DNA of 64,000 nt from Bombardia bombarda. Lineage: Eukaryota > Ascomycota > Sordariomycetes > Sordariales > Lasiosphaeriaceae. Positions 49,001-58,702 of the stretch are shown here, in pieces. The notes under the pieces were generated by a model. It did not search any database. It was not told the origin of the DNA and worked only from the letters and a program-made list of their open reading frames with translations. The stretch spans positions 179,000 through 242,999 of the forward strand of contig JAULSR010000014.1 of the NCBI GenBank assembly GCA_030512295.1, written 5' to 3'. Each line of letters begins with the position of its first letter. Position 1 is the first letter of the stretch. The position numbers and the translations under genes were made by a program.

Positions 49001-49999
49001 TCTCAGGTCGAGCTTGGTAAAAAACCGAGCACCAGTGAGGCGGTCCATGAGGTCGCTGATCAGCGGTAACGGGTACCGGTTTTTGATAGTGATCCTATTC
49101 AACCCCCTATAATCCACGCACAAACGCATAGTCCCATCCTTTTTGGGGACAAAGATAATAGGGGCACCGGCAGGGCTACTGCTCTCCACGATCCGGCCGT
49201 TGGCGAGGTTCTCCCGGATATAAAGGGCTAGTTCGTCGAGCTGGGCCTGACTGAGTGGGTAGATATGGCCCTGCGGTGGTGCAGATCCCTCTACTAGATC
49301 GATACAATGCTCGGCTCCTTCGAGGGTGTTAGGTTCTCGAGCTGCTTGCTCCGAAAAGACGGCCGCACGGTGGGCGAGTTCTGGGGGTAGAGGTGCTGGG
49401 CCTAGCTCTGGCTCTGGGCCGTCGAGTGTGTCGACGTGGCTCTCTTCAGGTCCGATGATAACGTTGGAGACCATGGCGGTGAAGGCGGGGGCGCCGTCGA
49501 GGACGTCCTGGGCGACTTCCTTCGGCGAGATCTCTGAATAACGACCCCACTCGAAGGTGTTGAGGGTAGTATGGAGAGTCACACCTTCAGACCCCATGCC
49601 TGGGTTTCCCCATAGTATTGGCGGGGACCCTTTCGGCCGCTTGACCCCGTAGAAGAACTGGGAAATGGAGCGGGCGTTCCCGTGTAGATCTGTAAGTTGG
49701 AGGGTGAGGTAGAAAATGCCGTGGTTCTTTATCCGGCTGCCGTCAGGGTTGATAAGTTGCGGCAGGTCAAGACCCTCAGCTTCTAAGAGGGCAGGGATAT
49801 GGTGTACTCGGCAAAACCGGTAATCCACGCAGTTGACTTGTGCCCCCGTATCAGCGTCGATAGCTACCGCTAACGGGGTGGCCTTTTGGCCGCGGCGCCG
49901 GGAGCAAGTGCCGCCTTGGATGGTGAAGGTGGGGCCTGGCTTCACCCCTTTGTAAATGGTTTGGGTAGATCGATCAGGGTCATCGTCTACCGCCTCTCG
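46031..49999 (-). CDS. pol: Pol polyprotein (PR-RT-RH-IN-chromodomain)
   Basis: About 1323 codons after the proposed -1 shift; no convincing ATG starts the frame, as expected for frameshift expression. Visible domains in order: aspartic protease (AIDADTGAQVNCVDY); reverse transcriptase (LCVDYRGLNRITIKNRYPLP, KLDLRDAYHRIRV, SCIVYLDDILIYS); RNase H (VETDASNQAISGIL); integrase HHCC finger (HHDDPRAGHF...CQVCLGNR) and catalytic D, D, E residues (SLDFITKLPP, GMVSDRDSLLTSKF, YHPQTDGQSERTH); C-terminal chromodomain (EWEVEDIVEHKDEGEQ, RFLVKWAGWPAEYNTWEP). All catalytic residues are present, so the element appears competent. The chromodomain probably reads methylated histone H3 and guides integration. 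Confidence 0.96.
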   Translation of the reverse strand, partial: REAVDDDPDRSTQTIYKGVKPGPTFTIQGGTCSRRRGQKATPLAVAIDADTGAQVNCVDYRFCRVHHIPALLEAEGLDLPQLINPDGSRIKNHGIFYLTLQLTDLHGNARSISQFFYGVKRPKGSPPILWGNPGMGSEGVTLHTTLNTFEWGRYSEISPKEVAQDVLDGAPAFTAMVSNVIIGPEESHVDTLDGPEPELGPAPLPPELAHRAAVFSEQAAREPNTLEGAEHCIDLVEGSAPPQGHIYPLSQAQLDELALYIRENLANGRIVESSSPAGAPIIFVPKKDGTMRLCVDYRGLNRITIKNRYPLPLISDLMDRLTGARFFTKLDLRDAYHRIRVRKADQWKTAFKTRYGQFEYTVMPFGLTNAPATFQAYINRALAGLVDVSCIVYLDDILIYSATREEHTHHILEVLDRLERAQLFAKQSKCSFYQNQVEFLGFIISHQGISMDPGRVKAIQEWPVPQSTREIQIFLGFANFYRRFIHGYSRITAPITALLKGEANLFRWPPEANTAFEQLKSVFGQADFLTHWEPSRQTRVETDASNQAISGILSQLVDSQWRPIAYWSRKLTDAELRWATGQKELIAIIESLEHWGHYLGGTDQRFLVLTDHEALKGVIAAPARDLKGRLARWVYRLSPFDFDIEHRPGATNPADPLSRRPDYMAGEIAYGDVLPTLTKKLQLVTELPTAMRAIVAQIRAGAQKKSCSRKYRRAVRRVEQALQRPRVEDVARVSAVTRFALGAAGRATFDKTEPRERSHQRDGCTPMEGLGRRIRRASTDSPGQTISPGRSEQRVEGQLQQEAQGADLLIPHAVAAEVCAGEAVEEQDPRHRFYRSIIALQKGDLECRSRIKEVLEGQRYAGTGAQSKPGNDSVDDEGALRYKGRLVIPAAPAVRRELVRLHHDDPRAGHFGSRKTVDLLRRRFHWKNLDAEVQAYTRQCQVCLGNRQPRHKPYGRLNSLPLPTQPFEEISLDFITKLPPCQYKDRIVDAVLVVVDRFTKVALFIPTTTTVTAAELAQLLYEHVECRFGTPIGMVSDRDSLLTSKFWVELSKARQIKQRLSTAYHPQTDGQSERTHQSLQHYLRCFADEEAQWAPLLPEAEFAYNNSVHTTIGTSPFEALYGYHPRMADYVPSAQLKVQGVHERLSKLTHLREKMYHHWQKAVDSQKKYYDARHQWIEFEVGETVGLSTQNFRFKTGKKLAPRFIPVKVTERIGTQAYRIRLPAKYARLHDVFPVSLLEKWSVAKGQKVLPLPELVEGEEEWEVEDIVEHKDEGEQRRFLVKWAGWPAEYNTWEPREHLANAQKVLQRYEKKAKQRHRKWND

Positions 50000-51243
50000 T
50001 TTCCCGAGTCGTCCTCCGAATCAGAGGGGCCGGGATACAGACTACCGGGGTCATCGTCATCCTCGATCCCGACGTTCTGGATCCGGGCGTCCGAGCCTGG
50101 CGTAGCTGTAGTGCGCGGGGTGGTACATTGGCGTTGTACATGCCCCAGTTTGCCACAGTTGTAGCATGTGACAGGCTCTCTCGTGCGGGATGGCGTTTGG
50201 GTGGCTGGTAGTGCGTGAGGAGGGGGTCCGTACGAAGGGAGGGAGTCCTTTGTGGGTACGTCTCGGAGTTCGCCACGCTGGATCCGGGCTTTGTCGTGGC
50301 GAAGTCCCGAGTAAGCTCCCTCTATGGTGCGCGGCAGTTTCCGGGACTCGCCAGGGCTGGTGGGAGAGCCCAGCCTCTTGCGGTGAGCATCTCGGTCATT
50401 GCCGTTCCGTAAGTAAGATCTGGCGAGCCAAATGCGTTCGCACCATTCGGCACAGTCCTTAGCTGAAGTGACGTCAGGGACGGCCTCAGCATACCGGTTG
50501 TGATAAAAGCGGTCAAGTTTGATCCAATAGTCCCGACCCATAAAGGTGCTGTCGATCTCCATTCCAGGGAGGCGTCGGACCAGTGCAGCCCATTCCCGGT
50601 AAAATTCCTGAGGAGATCTGCCGTGTTGACTGCATACCAGCCAGTCCTTGTGGGCCTGGACCTCGCTAGACTTACTACCGAGGTAGTTCGAACTGACGTA
50701 GTCCTTGAATTCCCGCCACATGACTTGTTCGAAGTCTCCGTCATGGAGCTGCTTCTGGTAGGCCCGCCACTGCTGCTGTGTCTCGGGTTCCATCCAGGTG
50801 CTGGCCCATTGGACCTGGAGCCACTGAGGTTGATCTTGGCGGGTGGCATTCCCTTGTTCCATGGCTTGGATCCAATCCTCCCTGTCTTGGAAGGAGGCGT
50901 CAACCTTCAGCTTGCTGACCGCGTAGGCAGGGGGGCGGTCGTCTTTCGGCCGAGACGGCCCTCCCTGATTGTTAAGATTGGCCAGAGTGGCGCCGAGGTT
51001 ACCGAGACCAGTAGAAACGCTGGCCATGGCTTGCATCATCATGGCTTGGAACTGCTGGGTGTCCATGGTGGAGGGGGTGGCTGGGAGTTCCAGCGTTGGT
51101 TGGGCTCTCATGGTTGGGGACTCTCCTTCTTCTTGGTGATCGGGAGTCTGGCTGTCGATATTCTCAAAGTCTTCGAAGGCGGTCCTCCGTGACGGGCCAG
51201 CTTGAGGAGTGGCTCTTCCTTTCCCGCGGTTGTTGCCTACCAT
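49987..51243 (-). CDS. gag: Gag polyprotein of the intact retrotransposon
   Basis: A single 418-residue frame starting MVGNNRGKGRATPQAGPSRR. An N-terminal disordered region leads into the capsid-like helical core (EDWIQAMEQGNATRQDQPQW, EFKDYVSSNYLGSKSSEVQA, LVRRLPGMEIDSTF). Near the C-terminus is one CCHC zinc knuckle, CYNCGKLGHVQRQC, for RNA binding. It ends GNERR followed by TAG at 49989-49987. Gag would form the cytoplasmic particle in which reverse transcription occurs. The frame overlaps pol in the -1 phase at the slippery site. Confidence 0.95.
   Translation of the reverse strand: MVGNNRGKGRATPQAGPSRRTAFEDFENIDSQTPDHQEEGESPTMRAQPTLELPATPSTMDTQQFQAMMMQAMASVSTGLGNLGATLANLNNQGGPSRPKDDRPPAYAVSKLKVDASFQDREDWIQAMEQGNATRQDQPQWLQVQWASTWMEPETQQQWRAYQKQLHDGDFEQVMWREFKDYVSSNYLGSKSSEVQAHKDWLVCSQHGRSPQEFYREWAALVRRLPGMEIDSTFMGRDYWIKLDRFYHNRYAEAVPDVTSAKDCAEWCERIWLARSYLRNGNDRDAHRKRLGSPTSPGESRKLPRTIEGAYSGLRHDKARIQRGELRDVPTKDSLPSYGPPPHALPATQTPSRTREPVTCYNCGKLGHVQRQCTTPRTTATPGSDARIQNVGIEDDDDPGSLYPGPSDSEDDSGNERR
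49999..50005 (-). promoter_or_regulatory. Candidate -1 ribosomal frameshift site GGGAAAC
   Basis: In the gag frame the codons read TCG GGA AAC GAG, so G-GGA-AAC is a canonical X-XXY-YYZ heptamer in the zero frame, five codons before the gag stop. After a -1 slip the next codons (CGA GAG GCG GTA GAC) enter the pol frame directly. Confidence 0.7.
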
Positions 51244-51290
51244 AGTGACCGGCTCGATCGTTACCGTGTGGTATATGGAGGTTGAAGAAT

Positions 51291-51503
51291 TGTAAGATAA
51301 GGCAGGTACGCCTGATCAAGGTGGTCACAATGAAGACAACTGGGCAGGCGAGCAGTGAAGATAGTTGGGAAGGCGAGCAATGACTGGTATTGGCGTAAGA
51401 CTTCAACCTGGCCCTCGCAACGGAAGGTGGGCGAGGGCCGCTGCTTATATACATAGTTGGTAGGATGACTGGCATGTGCTTGGGGAAGTCCGATGTCCTT
51501 ACA
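51291..51503 (-). repeat. 5' LTR of the intact element
   Basis: 213 bp, identical to the other LTR as far as can be read; TATA-like box at 51445-51454. The gag start lies 47 bp downstream. No standard tRNA-type TGG primer-binding site is obvious immediately after it, so the priming mode is unclear. Confidence 0.95.
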
Positions 51504-51728
51504 ATATTATAAAATATAAAAATAAAAGAAAGTAAAAAAAGTTCTTAATTAAATAGGTAAGATAGCCCGTTAAATATAATATTTAAGAATTTAAAAAACA
51601 TTTAATTAACGTATAAAAAGTGCTCTAAAAATACAAAAAGAAAGTAAAACAAAAGCATAGGAAATGGAACGATTAAAAAATGAAGGCTAGAAATTAATAA
51701 GAACGTCGACCTATGGGGGGGGGATAAT

Positions 51729-51981
51729 TATAAAAACATTCCCAAGCATATACCAAAGCATCCCCAAACACATGCTAGTTATCCTACTAACTATGTATAT
51801 AAGCAGCGGCCCTCGCCCACCTTCCGTTACAAGGGCTAGGTTAAAGTCTTACGCTAATACTAATCATTGCTCGCTTTCCTAACTATCTTTATCGCTCGCC
51901 TTCCTAGCTATCTTTATTACTCGCCTGCCCAATTGTCTTCCTTGTGACCACTTTGATTAGGCGTACCTACCTTCTCTTACA
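51729..51981 (+). repeat. 3' LTR of copy A
   Basis: 253 bp, preceded by a preserved G-rich polypurine tract and ended by CTTACA; same length and internal architecture as the 5' LTR. Confidence 0.9.
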
Positions 51982-54900
51982 ATAAAATTAATAAAAGCTT
52001 TAAATATCCTTTAAATAATAATTTCGGGGTTTTTATTTTATTATATAATAAATAAGCATTATAATAAGCCCAAATAATAATAGTTATATTTAATTAATAA
52101 TAAATATAATTTATAAAGTTAATTATTTTAGTTTTTTTTAAATATCCTTTTAGCTTAGAGTCGTAAGTATAATAAATAATTTATAATTAAATTTCGTAAT
52201 TTTTTAAATCGATAAAGATTTTATTTTTAAAATAAACTTTTTTAATTTTTATTATATAATTTATATAAACTATTTATAGTTTTTTTTTTTATTTTTAATA
52301 ATTATATATTTTTTTTTTAAATTTTAATTTATAATAAAATATTTAATAACGTTTTAAAAAAAACTAATTTTTTATAATTATTTAAATATTTAAAAGTATT
52401 AATATTAACGATATAAAGGTTAGATTTTTTTTAATAACAAATTATAATTTATATATAATAATAAAATAATTATTATATTTTTAAAAAAGTTCCGCTAAAT
52501 TATTTTAATTTAATTAAAAAACGGATACGATTTTATAATTTTTTATTATCGTCTTTATTTGGAGTATTTTTTAATTTATAGCTAAATGTATTTAAACGGT
52601 AGTTCGCTTTTTTAAATTTATAAATAATAATAAAATTAAATTAAAATAAGAATTTAAATTAACGTATTTATTTTAAAGTTAATTACTTTATAATAACGAA
52701 TGTTTTAAAATTTTTATAATTAATAATAATTTTAAAAAGTTTTAAAATACTTTTAAATTTTAACCGTTATTTTTTTAATATTTTAATAATAATTAATAGT
52801 TTTTTATTATAAATATTATAATTATATTTTTATATAAAATATTTAAATAAAAAATATATAATTAAATAAAAAATATTATCGTTTTTTTTTTATAAAAAGA
52901 TTTCTTTTATAATTTAATTTAAAACGTTTATTTTAATAATTATAAGTTTAAATTAATTATAAATTTTTAATATTAAGGCTTTAAAAAATGTTTTTTTAAA
53001 TTATTTAAATGTTTATTAATAATTTAAAGTTTATTTTTAAATTATATTTTTTTTAATAAAATTATAAAATAGTTTTATTATATTAAAAAATTATTTAATA
53101 AAACGTTAATAAAAGTTAATAAATTTTAAAAAACGTTAAAACTATTTTTTTATAATAAATAAAAATTAATCGATTATAATTCTAACTTTTTTTTTTAATT
53201 TCAATACTTTTTAAAGTAATAATAATGCTTAAATATTTAATACGTATAATATAAAATTCGTATTTATTAATGTTAATTTATAAGTTTATTTTTAAAAATC
53301 GTTTTAATATTATTTATATATATTAAATATGCTTTTTTTTAAAATTAAAATAAATTAAAATATTATTTAAATATATAGTTATATAATTATTAAATATTTT
53401 ATATAATATATTATTAATATAATATTAAAATATAACCGGTATTTTTTAAAAACTAAAAAAAATTATTAATAATTTATATAAATCGAAATAAATAATAAAA
53501 ACTATTAATTATTTATAACTTTCCGTTATTTTAATTTTATAAATTATATTTAAAGTTTTATATATTAGCGGGAAAAAAATATTATTAACGCTTTAATAGT
53601 TTTAATAAATACGGACTTTTTTTTTCAGTTTTTTAATTAGAAGTAAAAATATTATAATTTTTATCGAAAATAATTAAACGAACTTTTTTATTAAATTATT
53701 ATTTAATTAATATTTAATTTAAATATATAAAAGTTTATTTTTCGGGATAAGCTTTATTTTATAATTATAAAACCGATAAAACGGTAAAACGTTTCTATTT
53801 TAAAGAGTAAATACATTTAAAAAGTTATAATATTATTCGGGGATTTTTTTTTAAACTTTTTTTTAAATATATATTTTTTATTTAATTTAACGAAAAATTA
53901 TTTAGCAATTTTTTTTATAATTTTCTTTAATAAAATAATATTATTAAAATAATAGTCGATAAAGTTATAATATTCGTTTAAAAATAAAAGCTTATAATAT
54001 TTCGGATCTTTTTTTTATATTATTTAATATATTAATTTTTCAGGTAATTTTAATATAAAAATTAAATCTTTAATTTATATAATTCATTCGAATTCTGTTA
54101 TAATAAATATATTAATTTATACCTTTTTTTATTTTATTATAAAAAGGAAGTTTTATATATTAAATTTAAATTAATTATTATAAGCTTATTTTAAATAAAA
54201 TATTAAAAAGTTATTAAAAGCTTTTTTTTTATACTAGCGATTATTTTAATTAATAAAAGTGTTTTTTCTTTTTTTTAAATAATATTTCTCGTTTTATAAG
54301 GTTTAATAAATTATTTTAATTTTTTTTATTAAAGACTTTTTTTATTATCATTTAATAAGGTGTTTTTTTTATTTGTTAATTATTAATATTATTATATATT
54401 ATTATTATTAAACGATAACTCCTGTTTTAATAACTTTTTTTAAAACGTAAAAGAATCTTAAAAGTAAATAATAATTATTATATTTATTGATAAAAGTTAA
54501 AAACTTCTCGCTTTATATTATATAAGGATTATATAATTTTAATTTTAAGAAATTGAAAATTAAAGAATAATTTTTATTTAAATCGGTAATTAATATTTAT
54601 ATATATTCCTTATAATAGCCGATTTTAAATATAAACTTTATATAATTTATAAATTAAACTTTTCTTACTCTGTTTATTAATTTTAATAGTTTTAATTTTA
54701 TAAATTTATATAAAAGTAATTATAAATTATATATTAAAATAATATTTATAAATACTTTTTTATTATATTTTAAATTTATTAAAGTTAGGATTTTAATTTT
54801 ATATTATTATAGTATTAAGTAAGAAAAAAATAAAATAAAATTATAATATTATTCTATTATATTATATAAAATTAATTTTTTTTTTCTCTTATTATATTAG

Positions 54901-55602
54901 TTTATAACCTTTGTTAACGATTTAAAATGGAGGTAATAAGTTTCCTTAATTATTAATCTCTTTTATAATAAAACTTTATTATTAATATTATTATTAGATG
55001 ATAATTTCTCTTAAGTTTCCCAACTCCTCTAACACCACTTGCTATCTTGTCGTATCATCGCCATTCGGGCCGGCGGTTTTGTTCCCTCCATGTCTTACTA
55101 TATTAGTTATAGCGGCTCTGGCTATCCTTTTAGACGACTTAGGGCCTCCATTAACCACAGTTTCATAAAGCTCTTAGTTCGCTTAGCTTTCTTAACTCTT
55201 CGCATTCGGCTTTCGGTTACGTAGACTCGACGCTCGAGACGCGTCGTCGACCGCGATCGCGTCGCCAACGATCTTTGTATCCGAATTGGGCGCTATGGCG
55301 GGGTAGGGTGGGCCGCGTTGTGGGGCTGTATCCCACTACACCAACGCTTCTTAAGTGGAAAGCGAATTCTTTTAGTACTGTCCCCGTGATACCTAATAAG
55401 CTCTGAGCTACTATAGTTGAAAGCGAATTAGGTGTGTCGCCGGCTCTATTAGTTAGATAATAGCTAAGGGGAATATCATCAACGGTAGCTATTGAAGGCC
55501 GGACCGTCTCCTCTGCGCGCTTTCCGCCACCAAGCTTCGAACCTCGCTGCTTGTCTCGATTTTATGCTAAGCAGCATTGCGGAGGGACTGGTTTGATATA
55601 GA
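51982..55602. other. Very AT-rich decayed DNA, then transition
   Basis: 51982 to about 55000 is extremely AT-rich with surviving C mostly next to G. No frame or motif is readable; it is probably the continuation of the family-2 element and other RIP-degraded repeats. 55000-55600 returns to normal composition without a recognised gene. Confidence 0.5.
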
Positions 55603-56100
55603 CTAAGCGATTTGTCTCTTTGCTATGAAGTGTAACAAGCCACGGTAAGATCGTTCCTGCAGTTCAAGATGTCTTCCGTAGCTTAATTGTTCTTCTAAGA
55701 TCTCTAAAGGTACTTCATGGACATCATCTACTCGTAAGAAGAGAAGAAACGCCAGGGGAAGCCTGTAGTTCCGAATGGATCGTCGCAAAGTCTCAATTGC
55801 ATATTGGTACTTTTGTTCTTCGGGGTTGGCCTGATTGGGATGTACAAAGTCATTGTCAACGTGCTCGTCGATTGTCTTGGTAACCTATATAGAGCGCCAC
55901 GTTAGCATTTACTTCCGGTTTTATATGTTATTTTGGTGGTGAGACGCAATGTTGTTTTGATGTGTCACTTGTACCGCGTCCTGCCGCGGGGTGTGTGGGG
56001 CGGGCTCTACGTCACAGGTACAAACGCCCGGTACCTTAAGGCGCTCTAGGAGATAGGTCGACCAAAGGGGGTGGAACAGCCCGTGCACGAGCCCCAGGGC
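55603..56100 (-). pseudogene. Two-exon gene fragment, no start codon found
   Basis: Coding segments 56100-56035 and 55884-55603 join in phase (donor GTACCG, acceptor TATATAG with a GCTAAC branch-like site) to read ALGLVHGLFHPLWSTYLLER then LKVTKTIDEHVDNDFVHPNQ, ending LQERSYRGLLHFIAKRQIA. Upstream is a possible acceptor (TGCAG), but only about 130 bp remain before the divergent COG4 start and no initiating exon is visible. The text reads like a genuine conserved protein C-terminus, but I do not recognise the family. It is probably the 3' part of a truncated gene. Confidence 0.4.
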
Positions 56101-56240
56101 CTGCACTTAAGGCCGTGCATAGTCACATGACATGCAACCCCGGCCCCTCACTAATTTTGCTCAGCAACCCCTCACACAGCGTATCGATAACGTTTGGATG
56201 TGAGCTAGGGCAACCCTGCGCCCTACGACGAATCTCCCAA

Positions 56241-58702
56241 ATGTCTAGCCTCACGAAAGGCGCGTCCCTCCACGGCAGCTCGTCCGGGACTGCGACTACA
56301 AGAGCGAACATCCGCAATGCTTCTACCTTTGCCGAAGTCCGCGCCGCTCTCTCCTCACGACACGCGCAGGAAACCTCCTTGATCCGATGTCTCGAGACCG
56401 TGCTCTCCTCGCAAGCAGATCTATCCAGCGATCTTGGGCGACTCGACCATCTACGCGCCGGGTTGGATTCGCAAGTGATCGCCATCCGAGCCATCGCCAA
56501 CGACAAGCTTTCGGGGCTGCCTCGACGGCCGAGCGCCTCAGCAACAAGGTGAAAGAGCTGGATCTTGAGAAGAGCAGGGTGGAGGAAACTCTCAAGGTGG
56601 TCGAGCAGGTTACGGAGCTGAAGGCATGCGTGCATGGCGTAGTGGGCTCGATGGGGGCCCCCAAGACTGGGAAGCGGCGGCGGGGTATATTTCGCGGGCG
56701 GCTAAAGTGCCTGAAGACATCATACGGGGGAATTTTGCGGCGGCCGTAGTGCCTAGCATAGAGGTGCCAGATCCACCGTGGGTGACCCTGGAGAACGCGA
56801 AGAATAGCTTATGCAGACTTTTCTTGCGGGAGTTCGAGCGCGCAGCGCGGGACGAAGATGAAGCAACGGTCACAAGGTTCTTCAAGTTATTTCCACTGAT
56901 TGGGAGGGGAGATATCGGGTTGGATATATACGGACGGTACCTCTGTCAGGACGTGGTCAGGATGGCTCGGAAGACGTTAAAAAACGTAGCCTCTGCGAAG
57001 AAGGTGAGCTTCTTCTACGCTGATGCGCTGGTAAAGCTGTTCAAGCACATTATCCAGACAGTGGAGCTTCATATCGTGCTTGTTGAGAGGCACTACGGCG
57101 CTGGCAAGATGGTTAAGGTTATTGAGCGGCTTCAGATGGAGGCCGATATTCAGGGTGGAATCATTCTCGACTTGTGGAGTGACGAGAGGGGAGTTGATAG
57201 GCGATTGACGGACGTCAAGAGTTATCCGTTCTCATTTCTGATGCATAGCTTTCTCCCGTCATCGAGGAAGGGAACGCCGAGGATGAACTCCCCAGCCGTA
57301 GGGACTGGGGCGAAAAATGCACAGGAGATCGAGGACGAAGGAGTTGTTGACCTGAGGGAAGTGGATGGCTTGCTCAGCGAGATGGCTGTCATGCTAAGTT
57401 GGTGGTCTTCTTATGTACGGTTTGTCGCCAGAAAGTGCAAGGTAATTGAGAACATCAGAATGCCTTACCTATCTTTAGCTAACGGCTTAGTAGGACCAGG
57501 ATGATACAAAAGACGACACGTTCCTTATTCCCGATATACTCCTCAAATCGAGTCTCGACGGGAAAATCTCTGACAAGTTGACAACACCCTACAACGTTAT
57601 GACGACCTTCTTCTTTCGAAGATCTGTTGAAAAAGCATTCCAACTCGACGAATCTCCCAATGGCCTTTCTCTTAATCTCAACAAGCCGATCAATACCAGC
57701 CCTCCTTTTATCATCACGGGTGTTGACGACATAGCATTCATGATCAATTTCGTCATCAAGAGATCTTTATCTGTATCATGCAGAGAGGTCCTTACCTCTA
57801 CCATCCTGGCTATGGACCGAGTTCTCGGCTCTGACTTGGTCGGTATGGTTCAGCGGAAGATGCGTGACGAATCTTATCCCAAGTCTCTCGTCCAAGGAGG
57901 CTTTCCCCCGGAGGACAAGATCATCGCCTTTATCGTGCTTATCAACAGTCTCGACACAGCCAATGAATATCTTGCCCGTATCATGTCCAATCTTGGCGTC
58001 AATCCCGACAAGCCCGGTAGCGTTTCTCACGTCTCTCCTCTCCGCGATATATTCCCCTTCGAGCCGGATTTAACCTCCGTGGTCGCTTCGCTCAACCATC
58101 TCCTCACGTCTTTTACGTCCAAGACGACAGAGCTACTGAATGAGGGCCTACAGGTACTTTTTAACCAGGTTGTCAAGTTACGCCTGCGGCCAATCTTGAG
58201 TGATACTTTCCGGGACGTGGACTACTCACTGTCGGAAGAGGAGTTGGCGGACGCAATGCGGGAAGAAGAGGTCAGTGGAGAGGGAGGAGACCCGATGTTA
58301 CGGAGATTCGAGAGCGGGTGGGGCCAGTTAATGCGGCCTATAAGCCGCATAATGACTCCTAAGATGTACATGGCACTGCTGGACCTTACCGGTAGGCACC
58401 TCGCGCGTGTGTTGGAGCAGCGGCTGTGGGGCTATGCCAGGCGGACGAGCGCCTTCGGGGCAATCCGCATGGAGAGGGACTTCTTGGGCATCATCAGCGT
58501 TGTGGCGAGAGGGAACTACTCCGTTAGGGAGCTGTTCTCGAGAGTCTCGCAGGTCCTGATGGTAGTGAATATGGAGGAGGACGAGTGGGAAGAGCTATCC
58601 GGCCTCCCAAGTTGCAGCGAACGGAGGGATGGGGACGACGGGGTGCGGTGGGTGTTGACTAGGGAGGAGAGGGCGAAGGCGAGATCACGAATAAAGGGAT
58701 AG
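56241..58702 (+). CDS. COG4: COG complex subunit 4, with two apparent frameshifts
   Basis: Conserved oligomeric Golgi subunit 4, a tethering-complex component for intra-Golgi retrograde transport. The start at 56241 gives MSSLTKGASLHGSSSGTATT. The N-terminal coiled-coil part (NASTFAEVRAALSSRHAQE, SQVIAIRAIANDKLSG) breaks at about 56513-56516. The text continues in the next frame as AASTAERLSNKVKELDLEKS to VVGSMGAP, breaks again at about 56653-56662, then continues QDWEAAAGYISRAAKVPEDI. One intron, 57442-57499, leads to DDTKDDTFLIPDILLKSSLD, KLTTPYNVMTTFFFRRSVEK and a C-terminus ending REERAKARSRIKG. Each break fits loss of one base in a G4 or G5/C5 run. Total length (about 801 residues) is normal. 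Either assembly errors or a recent pseudogene; no RIP damage seen although RIPed blocks lie on both sides. Confidence 0.88.

Larger units (their letters stand above)
45765..51503 (-). mobile_element. Intact Ty3/gypsy chromovirus
   Basis: 5739-bp element with 213-bp LTRs at both ends (5' LTR 51503-51291, 3' LTR 45977-45765) that look identical by eye, terminal TGTAAG/CTTACA inverted repeats, open gag and pol, and a polypurine tract next to the 3' LTR. Domain order protease, reverse transcriptase, RNase H, integrase, chromodomain places it among the chromoviruses. A 4-bp ATAT target duplication flanks it (45761-45764, 51504-51507); with LTR ends drawn one base shorter it could be 5-bp AATAT. 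No RIP damage is evident, unlike every relative in the window. Confidence 0.96.
40420..51981 (+). mobile_element. RIP-mutated full-length Ty3/gypsy copy A, split by nested insertion
   Basis: Plus-strand copy occupying 40420-45764 and 51504-51981. The 5' LTR is 40420-40672 and the 3' LTR 51729-51981 (both 253 bp), with a 5-bp target duplication ATAAA (40415-40419 and 51982-51986). gag, pol and the polypurine tract (about 51715-51728) can be followed in order against the intact element, but all frames are destroyed by substitutions. Removing the insertion and its 4-bp duplication leaves 5819 bp, exactly the intact element's 5739 bp plus 2 x 40 bp of extra LTR. Confidence 0.92.

Noticed and set aside
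50322..51192. Alternate-frame and antisense ORFs over gag
   Set aside because: Shadows of the gag frame, which carries the zinc knuckle.
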